This document shows positions 28,490-37,838 of a stretch of DNA of 64,000 bases, one piece after another. The position numbers and the translations under genes were made by a program. The DNA comes from Gammaproteobacteria bacterium (ex Lamellibrachia satsuma) (lineage in GTDB: Bacteria; Pseudomonadota; Gammaproteobacteria; Chromatiales; Chromatiaceae), in assembly GCA_019623805.1 (NCBI GenBank), contig CP053680.1, positions 2,458,001-2,522,000 of the forward strand, given 5' to 3'. How positions within the stretch are numbered: position 1 is the first letter of the stretch; each line of letters opens with the position of its first letter. The notes under the pieces were generated by a model. The model saw only the letters and a program-made list of their open reading frames with translations. It had not been told where the DNA came from and made no database searches.

Positions 28490-29269
28490 CTATTTATGAC
28501 CGGTCACACCCCGGTCGCTTTTTTCAATGAAGCGGACGAGTTTTTCCACCTCTTCAATTAATTCCTCTCCCTTAAGCTGTTCCACTGCTTGTGAGATATT
28601 CAGGCCGGAGAGAAACAGCGTTTTGTAGGCCTGTTTGATTGCCGCCCGTGTCTTGGGGTCGAAACCACTGCGTTTTAGGCCGGTTGCGTTGAGACCGACC
28701 AGTCGCGCTGGATTACCGTCGCAGGTGGCGTAGGGCGGTACATCCTTTACAACCTTTGAGCAGCCGCCGAGCATGGCATGGTCCCCGATGAAGGTGAACT
28801 GGTGGATCCCCACCAGGCCGGAGACGAATACCTTGTCACCGATGCCGACATGACCTGCGATGGTGCTGTTGGGGCCGAAGATATTGTTGTTGCCGAAGCG
28901 GCAGTCGTGTCCCGCATGGAATCCGCACATGAAGTAGTTGCCGTTGCCGATGAGGGTTCCCTCTTCGGTTTTCACTCCGCGGCTGATGTTCACCCCCTCC
29001 TTGATGTGATTGTTTTCTCCAATGACGAGTGGCTTGCTGTTGGCGGGATCGAAGGTGAGATCCTGGGGTTCGCAGCCCAGCATGGCGCCGCTACCGACCC
29101 GGTTGTTTCTGCCCAGACTTGTGCCGCGAAAGATACGCACACTGCTGTCGATGACACAGCCCTCGCCGATTTTTACATCGGATTCGATGATGGAGAAGGG
29201 ACCGACAGTGACCGATTTATGCAGTTCTGCGCCATCCTCGATGATGGCGGTGGGGTGGATTTGTTTCAT
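28490..29269 (-). CDS. LpxA-like acyl-[ACP]-UDP-GlcNAc O-acyltransferase
   Basis: 259 residues built on left-handed beta-helix hexapeptide repeats (KQIHPTAIIEDGAELHKSVTVG onward) with the LpxA C-terminal helical domain (GLNATGLKRSGFDPKTRAAI). The catalytic His is in GFHAGHDC near residue 125, and TIAGHVGIGD and GIHQFTFIGDHAMLGG match LpxA. LpxA adds a 3-hydroxyacyl chain to UDP-GlcNAc, step one of lipid A. It is not in the normal lpxD-fabZ-lpxA-lpxB cluster, so this may be a second, diverged copy. Substitutions such as NISRG for the usual HRGT stretch support divergence. Function on a different sugar nucleotide is possible. Confidence 0.8.
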   Translation of the reverse strand: MKQIHPTAIIEDGAELHKSVTVGPFSIIESDVKIGEGCVIDSSVRIFRGTSLGRNNRVGSGAMLGCEPQDLTFDPANSKPLVIGENNHIKEGVNISRGVKTEEGTLIGNGNYFMCGFHAGHDCRFGNNNIFGPNSTIAGHVGIGDKVFVSGLVGIHQFTFIGDHAMLGGCSKVVKDVPPYATCDGNPARLVGLNATGLKRSGFDPKTRAAIKQAYKTLFLSGLNISQAVEQLKGEELIEEVEKLVRFIEKSDRGVTGHK

Positions 29270-29281
29270 GAAATCAATGTT

Positions 29282-29467
29282 TAACCACGAAGGGCACGAA
29301 AGGCATTAAGCAGCTCAGAGCCATTGTCATTTCGAGTGTAGCGAGAAATCTCGACCTCGTAGCTTATTATTATCGCTGCGGATGGAGATCTCTCCCTACG
29401 GTCGAGATGACAAGAAAACAATCTATCAGACCCAAGGCATCTATCCTTAATGTCCTTCGTGGTAAAG
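29282..29467. repeat. nested inverted repeats between lpxA-like gene and purH
   Basis: An outer pair, ACCACGAAGGGCACGAAAGG with CATTAAG (29284-29310) and CTTAATGTCCTTCGTGGT (29446-29463), encloses the palindromic element copy C. Both pairs can fold into one long stem. Confidence 0.6.
29325..29413. repeat. palindromic intergenic element, copy C
   Basis: Left arm TTGTCATTTCGAGTGTAGCG with AGAAATCTCGACC, right arm GAGATCTCTCCCTACGGTCG followed by AGATGACA. Same family as copies at 7298, 23404 and 52426. Confidence 0.8.
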
Positions 29468-29471
29468 TCGA

Positions 29472-31031
29472 TCAGTGACGGAAGTGGCGCATGCCGGTAA
29501 AGACCATGGCCATGCCGTGTTCGTTCGCGGCAGCGATCGCCTCGTCATCGCGCATGGAGCCACCGGGTTGGATCACTGCGGCGATACCTGCCTCTGCTGC
29601 GCTGTCGATGCCGTCTCGGAAGGGGAAGAAGGCGTCTGATGCCATCACGGAACCCTTCACTTCCAGGCCTGCATGTTCCGCTTTGATGCCGGCGATGCGG
29701 GCGGAGTTGATGCGGCTCATCTGGCCGGCGCCGACACCGATGGTCATACCGTCCCTGCCGTAGACGATGGCGTTGGACTTGACGAACTTGGCGACGCGCC
29801 AGGTAAAGAGCAGGTCGCGCATCTCTTCATCGGTGGGCTGGCGTTCGGTGACGACCTTGATCTCGTTGGTGAGTTGCAGGTCGGCATCCTGTACCAGAAG
29901 ACCGCCGTTGACGCGCTTGAACTCGGTGCGGTGCATTGCTTCGACATTCCACTCACCGCACTCCAGCAGGCGCACATTCTTCTTGCTGCTGACCGCTTCG
30001 ATGGCTGCGGCGGAGAGTTTGGGCGCGATGATCACCTCGACGAACTGCCGGTCGACGATGGCTTGGGCAGTCTCGCCGTCCAGTTCACCGTTGAAGGCGA
30101 TGATGCCGCCGAAGGCGGATTCCGGATCGGTACTGTAGGCGCGATCATAGGCTTCGAGCAGATTGTCGCCGAAGGCCACGCCGCAGGGGTTGGCGTGCTT
30201 GACGATGACGCAGGCAGGGCCCTCGTCAAAGTTCTTTACGCACTCCAGGGCCGCATCGGTATCACCGATATTGTTGTAGGAGAGCTCCTTGCCCTGGATC
30301 TGTTTGGCGGTGGCGATACACGCCTCGTCGACCTTGTGTTCAACGAAAAAGGCCGCCTTTTGGTGCGGATTCTCGCCGTAACGCATGGTCTGCACCTGCT
30401 TGAACTGCATGGAGAAGGTGCGGGGAAAGTCTGCCACCTCTTCGCCGGTGCGGGCGCCCAGATAGTTGGCGATGGCCGCGTCGTACCGGGCGGTGTGTTC
30501 GAAGGTTTTTACCGCCAGATCAAAGCGGGTGGCCGCGGAGATATCGCCGTCGTTGCCGTCCATCTCCTCCAGAACCCGCGCATAGTCTGCGGCATCCACC
30601 ACCACGGTGACGTCCTTGTGGTTCTTGGCTGCGGCACGAAGCATGGTGGGGCCACCGATGTCGATATTCTCGATTGCGGTCGGCAGATCGCAGTCGGGAT
30701 TGGCCACGGTCTGCTCAAAGGGGTAGAGGTTGACCACGATCAGATCGATATTGCCGATACCGTTCTCTTTCATTACCAGGTCGTCGGTGCCCCGCCGGCC
30801 GAGAATGCCGCCGTGAATCTTGGGGTGCAGGGTCTTGACCCGTCCATCCATCATCTCCGGGAAACCGGTGTATTCGGAGACCTCGATGACTGGGACATTG
30901 TTGTCGGTAAGCAGCTTGGCAGTGCCGCCGGTGGAGAGGATTTCAACGTTTTTTTCGGCCAGGCTGCGGGCGAACTCCACGATGCCGGTCTTATCGGAAA
31001 CGCTGATCAGGGCGCGGGTAATCGAAGACAT
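29472..31031 (-). CDS. purH: bifunctional AICAR transformylase / IMP cyclohydrolase PurH
   Basis: 519 residues. It carries out the last two steps of IMP synthesis. The N-terminal cyclohydrolase domain starts [20 protein letters not shown] and includes [20 protein letters not shown]; the transformylase domain holds [11 protein letters not shown] (His and Cys region), [11 protein letters not shown] and the C-terminal [20 protein letters not shown], then [10 protein letters not shown]. Complete and normal length. It lies about 120 bases downstream of fis on the same strand, consistent with the usual dusB-fis-purH order of the class. Confidence 0.97.
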   Translation of the reverse strand: MSSITRALISVSDKTGIVEFARSLAEKNVEILSTGGTAKLLTDNNVPVIEVSEYTGFPEMMDGRVKTLHPKIHGGILGRRGTDDLVMKENGIGNIDLIVVNLYPFEQTVANPDCDLPTAIENIDIGGPTMLRAAAKNHKDVTVVVDAADYARVLEEMDGNDGDISAATRFDLAVKTFEHTARYDAAIANYLGARTGEEVADFPRTFSMQFKQVQTMRYGENPHQKAAFFVEHKVDEACIATAKQIQGKELSYNNIGDTDAALECVKNFDEGPACVIVKHANPCGVAFGDNLLEAYDRAYSTDPESAFGGIIAFNGELDGETAQAIVDRQFVEVIIAPKLSAAAIEAVSSKKNVRLLECGEWNVEAMHRTEFKRVNGGLLVQDADLQLTNEIKVVTERQPTDEEMRDLLFTWRVAKFVKSNAIVYGRDGMTIGVGAGQMSRINSARIAGIKAEHAGLEVKGSVMASDAFFPFRDGIDSAAEAGIAAVIQPGGSMRDDEAIAAANEHGMAMVFTGMRHFRH

Positions 31032-31149
31032 GATAGGTCTATCCGTTTGTTTGGAGGGATTAATGAGATGTTATGTTTGCTAGAGCACAATATATAGTGC
31101 CGAAAGCGTCCGTGGTGAAATAGTCTAGGGACGGATTTCGACAGCAGGT

Positions 31150-31446
31150 TCAATCCAGGTCGTAGAGCGAGAGTTTTTTGCGTAACGTGCTGCGGCTGAT
31201 ACCGAGAATAGCGGCTGCGCGGGTCTGGTTGCCACCGGCATATTCCATGACGCTCTCCAACAGAGGCGCCTCGACTTCATTCATTACCATGCGGTAGAGG
31301 TTGCTTGTGCCGTGCCCGTCAAGATGGCTGAAATAGCGTTGCATCGCATCCTGCACACATTGACGCAGAGGCTCGCTTTTTTTGCTGTGCGTGACTGTCA
31401 GTGTGGAATCACCGTCACTCCGGAACATACCTGCTTCCATATTCAT
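31150..31446 (-). CDS. fis: nucleoid-associated regulator Fis
   Basis: 98 residues, the usual size. The C-terminal helix-turn-helix GNQTRAAAILGISRSTLRKK is nearly identical to that of known Fis proteins, and a dimer-forming segment with LYRMVMNEVEAPLLESVMEY precedes it. Fis bends DNA and controls rRNA, recombination and many growth-phase genes. The start overlaps the dusB stop by four bases, the typical dusB-fis arrangement, so expression depends on the dusB promoter. Confidence 0.95.
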   Translation of the reverse strand: MNMEAGMFRSDGDSTLTVTHSKKSEPLRQCVQDAMQRYFSHLDGHGTSNLYRMVMNEVEAPLLESVMEYAGGNQTRAAAILGISRSTLRKKLSLYDLD

Positions 31447-32429
31447 GCCGCCAAGCTCCCCGTGCTTGTCTTACTATCGAAAAAACCGTGGATAAGCTGC
31501 ATTTGCTCATCCGCTGATTCCGAGTCATTTATCGTTTTTCTGAACTCCGCGCCGCCTCTTTGGGCTTTGCTGTACCACGCAATATGCTTGCGGGCAATGC
31601 GAACACCCTGATGTTCCCCATAGAAATCATAGAGTGTCTGCAGATGTTCCAACAGTAACGCCTTCACCCAAGAGGGGGAGGGCTCGGCCAGCTTTTCGCC
31701 GGTCTTCAAATAGTGATCGATCTCGCGAAAGATCCAGGGTCTTCCCTGAGCCGCCCGGCCGATCATGATTCCGTCAGCACCGGTTGCCTCAAGCACTTTA
31801 TGTGCTTTCTCCGGTGTTCTAATATCCCCATTCGCAATCACCGGGATGGTGACTGACTCTTTGATGGCGCGGATGGTTTCATATTCCGCATCACCCGAAA
31901 ATTTGCAGGCCCTGGTACGGCCATGGACCGCCAGCGCCTGTATGCCCGCCGCTTCAGCGATCTGAGCAATGCGCACCCCGTTTCGGTTCTGCTGATCCCA
32001 TCCGGTGCGGATCTTCAGCGTTACCGGCACCTCGACGGCAGCAACCGTTGCCTGCAGTATGTCATCGACCAGGGCCTCATCCTGAAGCAGAGCCGAACCC
32101 GCCGACGCCTTACAAACCTTTTTTGCCGGGCAACCCATGTTGATATCGATGATCTGGGCGCCATTGGCGACGTTTGCCCGCGCCGCCTTTGCCATCGTTT
32201 GTGGGTCAGATCCGAGGATCTGCACCGCAATGGGGCCGGTCTCCCCCTCGTGATCGAGTCGCCGCAGCGTTTTACGACTGCCCCAGAGCGATGAGTCGGC
32301 TGAAACCATCTCGGAAACAGCAAGCCCTGCGCCATGCCGCCGGCAAAGCTGGCGGAAGGGTCGATCAGTCACTCCGGCCATCGGCGCCAACAGGAGATTG
32401 TTTTCCAGCCTGTAGGGTCCGATGCGCAT
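31443..32429 (-). CDS. dusB: tRNA-dihydrouridine synthase B
   Basis: 328 residues. DusB uses FMN and NADPH to reduce uridine 17 in tRNA. The TIM-barrel start is NNLLLAPMAGVTDRPFRQLC, the catalytic Cys is in NMGCPAKKVCK at about 100, and later phrases VHGRTRACKFSG, VIANGDIRTPE and GADGIMIGRAAQGRPWIF are typical. It is the first gene of the dusB-fis pair. Upstream, where the DUF3426 gene would be expected, the sequence turns into transposase remnants and the 33-43 kb island. Confidence 0.96.
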   Translation of the reverse strand: MRIGPYRLENNLLLAPMAGVTDRPFRQLCRRHGAGLAVSEMVSADSSLWGSRKTLRRLDHEGETGPIAVQILGSDPQTMAKAARANVANGAQIIDINMGCPAKKVCKASAGSALLQDEALVDDILQATVAAVEVPVTLKIRTGWDQQNRNGVRIAQIAEAAGIQALAVHGRTRACKFSGDAEYETIRAIKESVTIPVIANGDIRTPEKAHKVLEATGADGIMIGRAAQGRPWIFREIDHYLKTGEKLAEPSPSWVKALLLEHLQTLYDFYGEHQGVRIARKHIAWYSKAQRGGAEFRKTINDSESADEQMQLIHGFFDSKTSTGSLAA

Positions 32430-32736
32430 ATCGACGACGAGATCGAGTCCGAAAATCGAGGGGAAAGGCGATAGATAATAACGCCATTTTCAGGGTGAAT
32501 CAAAGGTTCATGCTCATTTTTTTGATTATTGCTACAGTGGTAAAAATGCAACAAAGTTGGCTGTGATCGATTTTCTGCGTCATAATTTACCAGGCCTGTT
32601 AACACTATACGGATGCCCGGTAGTTTATTAGCGCGATAGCTCTGCTCTTTGTCCGCAGCGGGTTGACATGTAGGGGTTAAATTCATACTCTGAACCGCGT
32701 CATGTAATACACACCTGGGAAGCATTCTTCCCTCAA

Positions 32737-33068
32737 TTGAAATGGATGAAGCGCTTCGTCAGCGGGCGCGCAAGGAGCATAAATTACTCATCGAGTCGCG
32801 CTGCAATCCCCCCCAAACCAGTCAAGTGGAACAAGATCGAACATCGCTTGTTCTGCCACATCACGCGCAGCTGGCAAGGCGTTTCGCTGAATAATCACGA
32901 GACCGTAGTTAATTTTATTGGTCCTATGAAAACCAAAAATGGTTAGGAAATTCACGCCGGATTTGGCAAAAGCCGGTTACGAAAAATCGAAGAGGACCAG
33001 TGATGGCTGATATACAGAAGCACGAATTAAATGCAGTACATTTCATCACGAATGGGATTGCCAAATAG
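32737..33068 (+). pseudogene. decayed ISAzo13-type transposase remnant
   Basis: The frame at 32737 contains KWNKIEHRLFCHITRSWQG and later NNHETVVNFIG, the C-terminal hallmark of ISAzo13-family DDE transposases. The expected preceding Pro-Pro-x-Thr motif (NPPQTS) appears in a different frame just upstream, and after a TAG at about 32946 a third frame (MADIQKHEL to 33068) resembles the final residues. Two or more frameshifts and a stop show the gene is dead. The rest of the element is missing. It marks the dusB-side edge of the island. Confidence 0.7.
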
Positions 33069-33119
33069 TGTCTATAGAAAAACTAACAATTCAGTAACTT
33101 AACTTTTTGCAGGTTCTTC

Positions 33120-34559
33120 ATGGTTAATGTCCGCATCTCCCGGCATCCGGTAAAAGCGTTGTTGTGTCTCTTGGTACTGATGGCCGGGACTCTCCCGAGC
33201 ATGTCATCCTGGGGAGCCTTGACCGTCGAAGCACCGAAACCGGGGCAGTTTCGCGCGCCGTTCGACAAGCGTCGCGGAATTCACAGCTATGCCGATCTTG
33301 TGGACGCAACGGTTGGCGCCATTGTCCGTATCAACAATTGGCAGAAGGTTGAACACAAAGATAAAAAGACAAAGAAGAAAGAGTATCGTCTAGAAGCGAC
33401 GAGTCTTGGCTCCGGGGCATTCTTCGATGCAAAGCGCCGTCTGGCGGTCACCAACCACCACGTGGTCGAAGGCGCCGAAAAGCTGACCGTGCTTCTATCC
33501 GACGGACGCGAGGTTCCGGCACACCTGGTCGGTGCCGACAAGATGACGGATATCGCCGTCGTGCAACTCAATGAGTCCCCCGCGCAGGCGCTGAATTTCG
33601 TCGATTCCTCGACCGTCAGGACGGGCGATGTGGTGTTCGCGGCCGGCTCACCCGTCGGACTCGATTTCTCGTACTCCATGGGAATCGTCAGTGCGACCCA
33701 GAGAAGCCTGGGAAAAGGCGGAGTCGAGGCGTTCATTCAAACGGACGCGGCAATCAACGGGGGAAACAGCGGGGGACCGCTGCTGGATACGGCTGGTCGC
33801 ATTGTTGGGATCAACACACTGGAGCTCGCGAAAAAAGGGAAACGCACTATCGATGGCATCGGTTTTGCGGTGCCCTCCGATATCGTGGTCCGGGTGATTG
33901 AGCGTTTGATCGAGAACGGGCGTCTGCGCCGGGCCTACCATGGGTTGGAGAAAGGCGCCTCCCTCGCCAAGTTGATGGCTGATAAATCTGTTCGCAAAAT
34001 ACTGCTTAAAGAGTTGAAGGTGTCCGTCGACAGTGGTGTTTTAGTCATGGAGATCAAGCCCGGCTCGCCGTTCTTCAATGCGGGAATCCGAAAAGGCGAT
34101 ATCATCACGGGAGCCGGGGAAGAGCGCATCGATAAGCTCCATGATATTGTGAATTTCGTGTCTATGGTCGAGGTCGACAACCGTTATCCGCTGGTCTTCA
34201 TGCGCGATGGCGCTCCCCACCGTGCATACCTCTCGTTTTCAGCCAGGCACGAGTTGAAACCGAAAGGGAAGACGAAACAGTACCTCCAGTTCGCCCACCA
34301 CTTTCATGCAGTCTTCACCGAGCAACCGAAACGCTTCGACGGAGGTGATACATGCAGGGGCGTCTCGGTCGCCTACGTCGACGAAAAGAAGGCGGTCGGG
34401 AAGAACCGGCTTCAGGTTGGGGATATCGTCACGGCCGTGGACAGTAAAGGAATCAACGATCTTCTGACCCTGGACAAGAGCTTGAACGGCCGGCGGCTCG
34501 AGGTTCCGGTCGTCCTTTGCCGCAAAGATCGAAAGATGACTCTTTCCCTCGTCCCGTGA
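33120..34559 (+). CDS. exported HtrA-like serine protease with PDZ regions
   Basis: 479 residues with a signal sequence (ALLCLLVLMAGTLPSMSSWG). The trypsin-like domain runs about 50-275. The catalytic triad is visible: His in VTNHHVVEGAEKL, Asp in GADKMTDIAVVQL, and Ser in INGGNSGGPLLDTAG. A PDZ domain covers about 295-375 (SPFFNAGIRKGDIITGAGEE) and a second, shorter one about 405-479 (NRLQVGDIVTAVDSKG). Unlike DegP/DegQ it has a lysine-rich loop (KDKKTKKKEY) before the His. It leads the Tag-like set on the island and starts about 50 bases after the dead transposase. A role in cutting or checking the exported neighbours is plausible but inferred. Confidence 0.85.
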   Translation: MVNVRISRHPVKALLCLLVLMAGTLPSMSSWGALTVEAPKPGQFRAPFDKRRGIHSYADLVDATVGAIVRINNWQKVEHKDKKTKKKEYRLEATSLGSGAFFDAKRRLAVTNHHVVEGAEKLTVLLSDGREVPAHLVGADKMTDIAVVQLNESPAQALNFVDSSTVRTGDVVFAAGSPVGLDFSYSMGIVSATQRSLGKGGVEAFIQTDAAINGGNSGGPLLDTAGRIVGINTLELAKKGKRTIDGIGFAVPSDIVVRVIERLIENGRLRRAYHGLEKGASLAKLMADKSVRKILLKELKVSVDSGVLVMEIKPGSPFFNAGIRKGDIITGAGEERIDKLHDIVNFVSMVEVDNRYPLVFMRDGAPHRAYLSFSARHELKPKGKTKQYLQFAHHFHAVFTEQPKRFDGGDTCRGVSVAYVDEKKAVGKNRLQVGDIVTAVDSKGINDLLTLDKSLNGRRLEVPVVLCRKDRKMTLSLVP

Positions 34560-34654
34560 AACCCGCTGGTCGGGGCAGGATGATTCAGGTGTTTGGAATC
34601 AGGGGGTTAGAGGTTTATGCGCGTTACAAAATTATTTCAAATCGGGGAGATACA

Positions 34655-37066
34655 ATGCGAAGGATATCGAAAGCAGAGGGGAAGGGCGTGGCCTGGCTGA
34701 GGTCCGTTGCCGTCGCGGCCGTCCTGGTGTTTTTCGTTGGCGGGACGAGTCTTGCTGCGGAAAAGGAGGACCACGCGGGCGCGCAGACTGCACCGTCGAC
34801 CCCGCAATCAGGGGAAACTTTGAAGGAGCCGGCGCTACCGAGCGAAACAGCCCCGGAGAACGGCGCCTCGGCACCTGAGCAGCTCCCGCCGAAGGAGCCT
34901 GTCCCCCCGCTTGGCGGTACCGCCAACTCCGGACAAGACGGGGCGGAAGCGGCGCCTGGAGATACGGATGTGCAACGGAAACCCGAAACCGGTGGTGACG
35001 CGGCTGAGAGCCAGAAGCGCATGGCCGGCGACGATCCGACTTTCGTGCCGTCCGGCATTACCTGCGCGGGTGGACGCACGCCCTGCATCGTCGATCAGAC
35101 GGCTCAGCCGCTGAGAATCATCACGCGAACCGCAACGCCTCTTTATGCTGATGCGGACGAGAAGGGGACGATCCGCTCCGACGCCGTCGCGGCCTTCCAG
35201 CCGGCGTTTGTCTTTGAGCGCAAGGATCTCGATTTCTCCGATCCGGTCGCGCCGAAGGGATGGTATCGGGTCGGCTACACTGCGACAACCCCGATCGGCT
35301 GGATGAAAGCGGCCGACGTTATGGAATGGCGTCAGGCGCTGCTTGTTGCCTTCCTGCATCCGGGCACGGGGACCGATCGCCGCATGCCGGTCCTGCAATT
35401 CGAAACCAGGGAGGCTCTCAAGGAAGGAGTGGTGCGGGCGAATGACCGCGTGGGCCGGGCCAAAGCGCTCTACGACACTCTGTCGGCGTCGAAGAAACCA
35501 GCCGGCGTGATCGCCACGGAGCCCCCTGAGTTCATCGATATCGATGATAGGTTCTACCTCATGCCCATCCTGGAATGGGAGGCGGAACCCCGCTATGAGG
35601 ATTCCCACTATCTTCGTATCATGAACGCTGTGCCGGGCAGCCGCGCAGAGCCGGGTGAAGGGACCCTTGAAGATTCCGAGGTCTTGAAAGAACCTCTTCG
35701 CCGGGATGGTCGCGACATCAAGGACCTGCGGGTCGATATCAAGTTTGTGATCGATATGACCGGCAGTATGCAACCTTATATCGATCAGGTTGCCGAAGCA
35801 GCGGGCAAATTGGCGAGTAGGATCGAGAATGGCAGTCCCGGCGACTTCGCCAAGTTCGGTCTGATCGGGTTCCGGGACAGTGTGGAGATAAGCCCTGGTT
35901 TGAAGTGGACGACCAAGAACTTTACCCCGGAACTGGTCGATGCGGGCGGGCTGCGCGACTTGCTGAAAAACGGAGGCCAACCGCTGGCGGCCGATGTGAC
36001 GAGCGACGAATGGCGCGAGGATGTTTTTGCGGGCGTACGGCTGGCCTTGCAAAGCCCTTGGTCGACCGAGTCCAACGAGGACGGCAATGTGCGCCGGGTG
36101 GTCGTGTTGATCGGTGACGCGAGCGGCCATGAAGCCGATTCTGCGAAGAGTTCCACAGGCATGACGCCCGAACACCTTCGGCAAATTGCCAACCAGTCGA
36201 ACACGCTGATATCGACCTACTACCTCAAGGACGGTGTAGCCGCTGCCGATTGGCCGGTGGGAATCGAGCAGTTCTCCATCCTGGGCCGCAACCAGTCAAG
36301 CGAGGCTGACGGGAAGCTAGGCTCCCACGAGATCGAGGTCACCCGGATAGGGGAGCTTTCCTTTCAGTTCGACAGCATTGCAAAAGTCGTCGAGGAGCTG
36401 GGTAAACTCGTTGCCACCGGCAACAACAGAGGCGCCAAGGGGTTCGCCAAGGATGGCCAGACGCTGCCCCGCAGCGAGGTTCCCAAAGGCGTCGACAAGG
36501 ACTCAGCCGAGGCCGGCGTTGCGGTGATTGAGAATGTCTTCCGGGCCGCTGTGATCGAATATCTTGGGTCCGATGGTGCTCCCGGCAAGGATTTCATGGC
36601 TTGGGTTCATGACTTCGATCTTCAGGATTCGTTCACGCAACGCCTTGAAATCCGCGTCCTCGTATCCCGGCAGATCATGGACAACATCATCCGGCAGACA
36701 CAAACCATCTACGATGCGATGGTCACCGCGAAACAAGCCCGGATGGATTTCTACACCGCGCTGCAATCTGTGTCGGCACAAACCGCGCTCGGGCAGGATG
36801 TCACTGCGGATGCCACGCTCGGCGAACAGGGTTTTCTGCCTAAATGGGTGTCGGCTCTTCCCTATCGAAGCGAGGTTCTCGGCTTGAAGCCCAGGGCATT
36901 GGCTGAAATGTCGGAGACGGACAAACACCTGTTCGAAGCGCGTTTAAAATCCAAGTTGAAGAGTTACCAGGACATTTTCAATAACTCCGGACGTTGGATC
37001 AAACTGGACGAAGGCGGAGATGACCTTCAGAAGGTGACTGCCCTGCCCTTGACATTACTGCCGTGA
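34655..37066 (+). CDS. exported SH3-like / vWA-domain protein resembling the PpkA ectodomain
   Basis: 803 residues from ATG 34655 (GGGGAGA upstream; signal peptide ending at SLAAEKED). After it lie a Pro/Glu-rich low-complexity linker (about 40-140), an SH3-like region at about 150-228 (RTATPLYADADEKG to GWMKAADVMEWRQ), a middle domain with RFYLMPILEWE, and a von Willebrand A domain starting near 360 with the metal-site motif VDIKFVIDMTGSMQPYI. The order SH3-like plus linker plus vWA strongly recalls the periplasmic half of PpkA, the type VI secretion threonine kinase. No kinase domain or membrane anchor is present. It is followed 10 bases later by the ATPase gene. Assignment to PpkA relatives is from memory of the family. 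Confidence 0.75.
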   Translation: MRRISKAEGKGVAWLRSVAVAAVLVFFVGGTSLAAEKEDHAGAQTAPSTPQSGETLKEPALPSETAPENGASAPEQLPPKEPVPPLGGTANSGQDGAEAAPGDTDVQRKPETGGDAAESQKRMAGDDPTFVPSGITCAGGRTPCIVDQTAQPLRIITRTATPLYADADEKGTIRSDAVAAFQPAFVFERKDLDFSDPVAPKGWYRVGYTATTPIGWMKAADVMEWRQALLVAFLHPGTGTDRRMPVLQFETREALKEGVVRANDRVGRAKALYDTLSASKKPAGVIATEPPEFIDIDDRFYLMPILEWEAEPRYEDSHYLRIMNAVPGSRAEPGEGTLEDSEVLKEPLRRDGRDIKDLRVDIKFVIDMTGSMQPYIDQVAEAAGKLASRIENGSPGDFAKFGLIGFRDSVEISPGLKWTTKNFTPELVDAGGLRDLLKNGGQPLAADVTSDEWREDVFAGVRLALQSPWSTESNEDGNVRRVVVLIGDASGHEADSAKSSTGMTPEHLRQIANQSNTLISTYYLKDGVAAADWPVGIEQFSILGRNQSSEADGKLGSHEIEVTRIGELSFQFDSIAKVVEELGKLVATGNNRGAKGFAKDGQTLPRSEVPKGVDKDSAEAGVAVIENVFRAAVIEYLGSDGAPGKDFMAWVHDFDLQDSFTQRLEIRVLVSRQIMDNIIRQTQTIYDAMVTAKQARMDFYTALQSVSAQTALGQDVTADATLGEQGFLPKWVSALPYRSEVLGLKPRALAEMSETDKHLFEARLKSKLKSYQDIFNNSGRWIKLDEGGDDLQKVTALPLTLLP

Positions 37067-37076
37067 TTACGGGGCC

Positions 37077-37838
37077 ATGACTTCGGACATCGTCAGGCTT
37101 CGCGATGTAAAACGGTACCGGGGAGGCGGCGAGCGGACCTTCGAGCTGGTCGTCCCAGAACTGCGTATCGAACGTGGCCGCTTCGTGGCCCTGGTCGGAG
37201 CGAGCGGTTCGGGCAAGAGTACGCTCCTGGATCTGTTGGGCCTCGTCCTAAGGCCCAGCGCGGGCGGGACGTTCCTGTTCTCGCCGGATGGAGAGGGTGT
37301 CGACACTGTCGATATCGTCGAAACCTGGCGGCAGGGTAACGACGATCCGCTGGCCGCCTTGCGTCGACGCTCTATCGGCTACGTTTTGCAAACCGGGGGC
37401 CTGATCCCGTTCCTGGATGTGTCCCACAATATCGGGCTGCCGCTGCGCCTGCTTGGGCGGAAACCCGAGGGCCGGACGATCTCCGCAGCCCTTGAGCGCT
37501 TAGGCCTTGGGGGGTACGAAGAGAAGATGCCGTCAACGCTTTCCGGCGGCGAGCGTCAACGGGTGGCGATCCTGCGTGCCTTGTCTCATGGTCCTGCGAT
37601 GGTGTTGGCCGATGAGCCGACGGCCGCCCTTGACCGGGAACGGGCCCGGCATGTGGTCGAGCATTTTCGTGAACTGGCGCAAGCTCAAGGGACCGCGATC
37701 GTGATGGTGACCCATGACGAGCAACTGGTGTCGGGCCTCGCTGATATGGTGGTGCGTTTCAATCGTGTCTCGACACCCGATCACGCCGGCACTATTCGTT
37801 ATATCAGCGATGTGACGGCAGGAGACTTCGTGCAGTGA
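37077..37838 (+). CDS. LolD/TagT-like ABC transporter ATPase
   Basis: 253 residues. Walker A is GASGSGKST at about 41-49, the signature LSGGERQRV at about 155, Walker B MVLADEPTAALD at about 175 and the switch His in VTHDE at about 211. It belongs to the LolD/MacB/FtsE class of ATPases that drive mechanical change across the membrane and do not move a bulk solute. An insert rich in charged and Gly residues (FSPDGEGVDTVDIVETWRQ) after Walker A is unusual. The stop overlaps the permease start by four bases. By neighbours it corresponds to TagT of the TagQRST envelope sensor. Confidence 0.88.
   Translation: MTSDIVRLRDVKRYRGGGERTFELVVPELRIERGRFVALVGASGSGKSTLLDLLGLVLRPSAGGTFLFSPDGEGVDTVDIVETWRQGNDDPLAALRRRSIGYVLQTGGLIPFLDVSHNIGLPLRLLGRKPEGRTISAALERLGLGGYEEKMPSTLSGGERQRVAILRALSHGPAMVLADEPTAALDRERARHVVEHFRELAQAQGTAIVMVTHDEQLVSGLADMVVRFNRVSTPDHAGTIRYISDVTAGDFVQ

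Noticed and set aside
29673-31097. 474-residue plus-strand frame opposite purH
   Set aside because: Complementary shadow of purH; composition Asp/Gly/His-rich without known fold.
34835-36184. 449-residue open frame on the minus strand inside the vWA gene
   Set aside because: Antisense frame in G+C-rich coding DNA, with shadow composition (Arg, His rich) and no motif.
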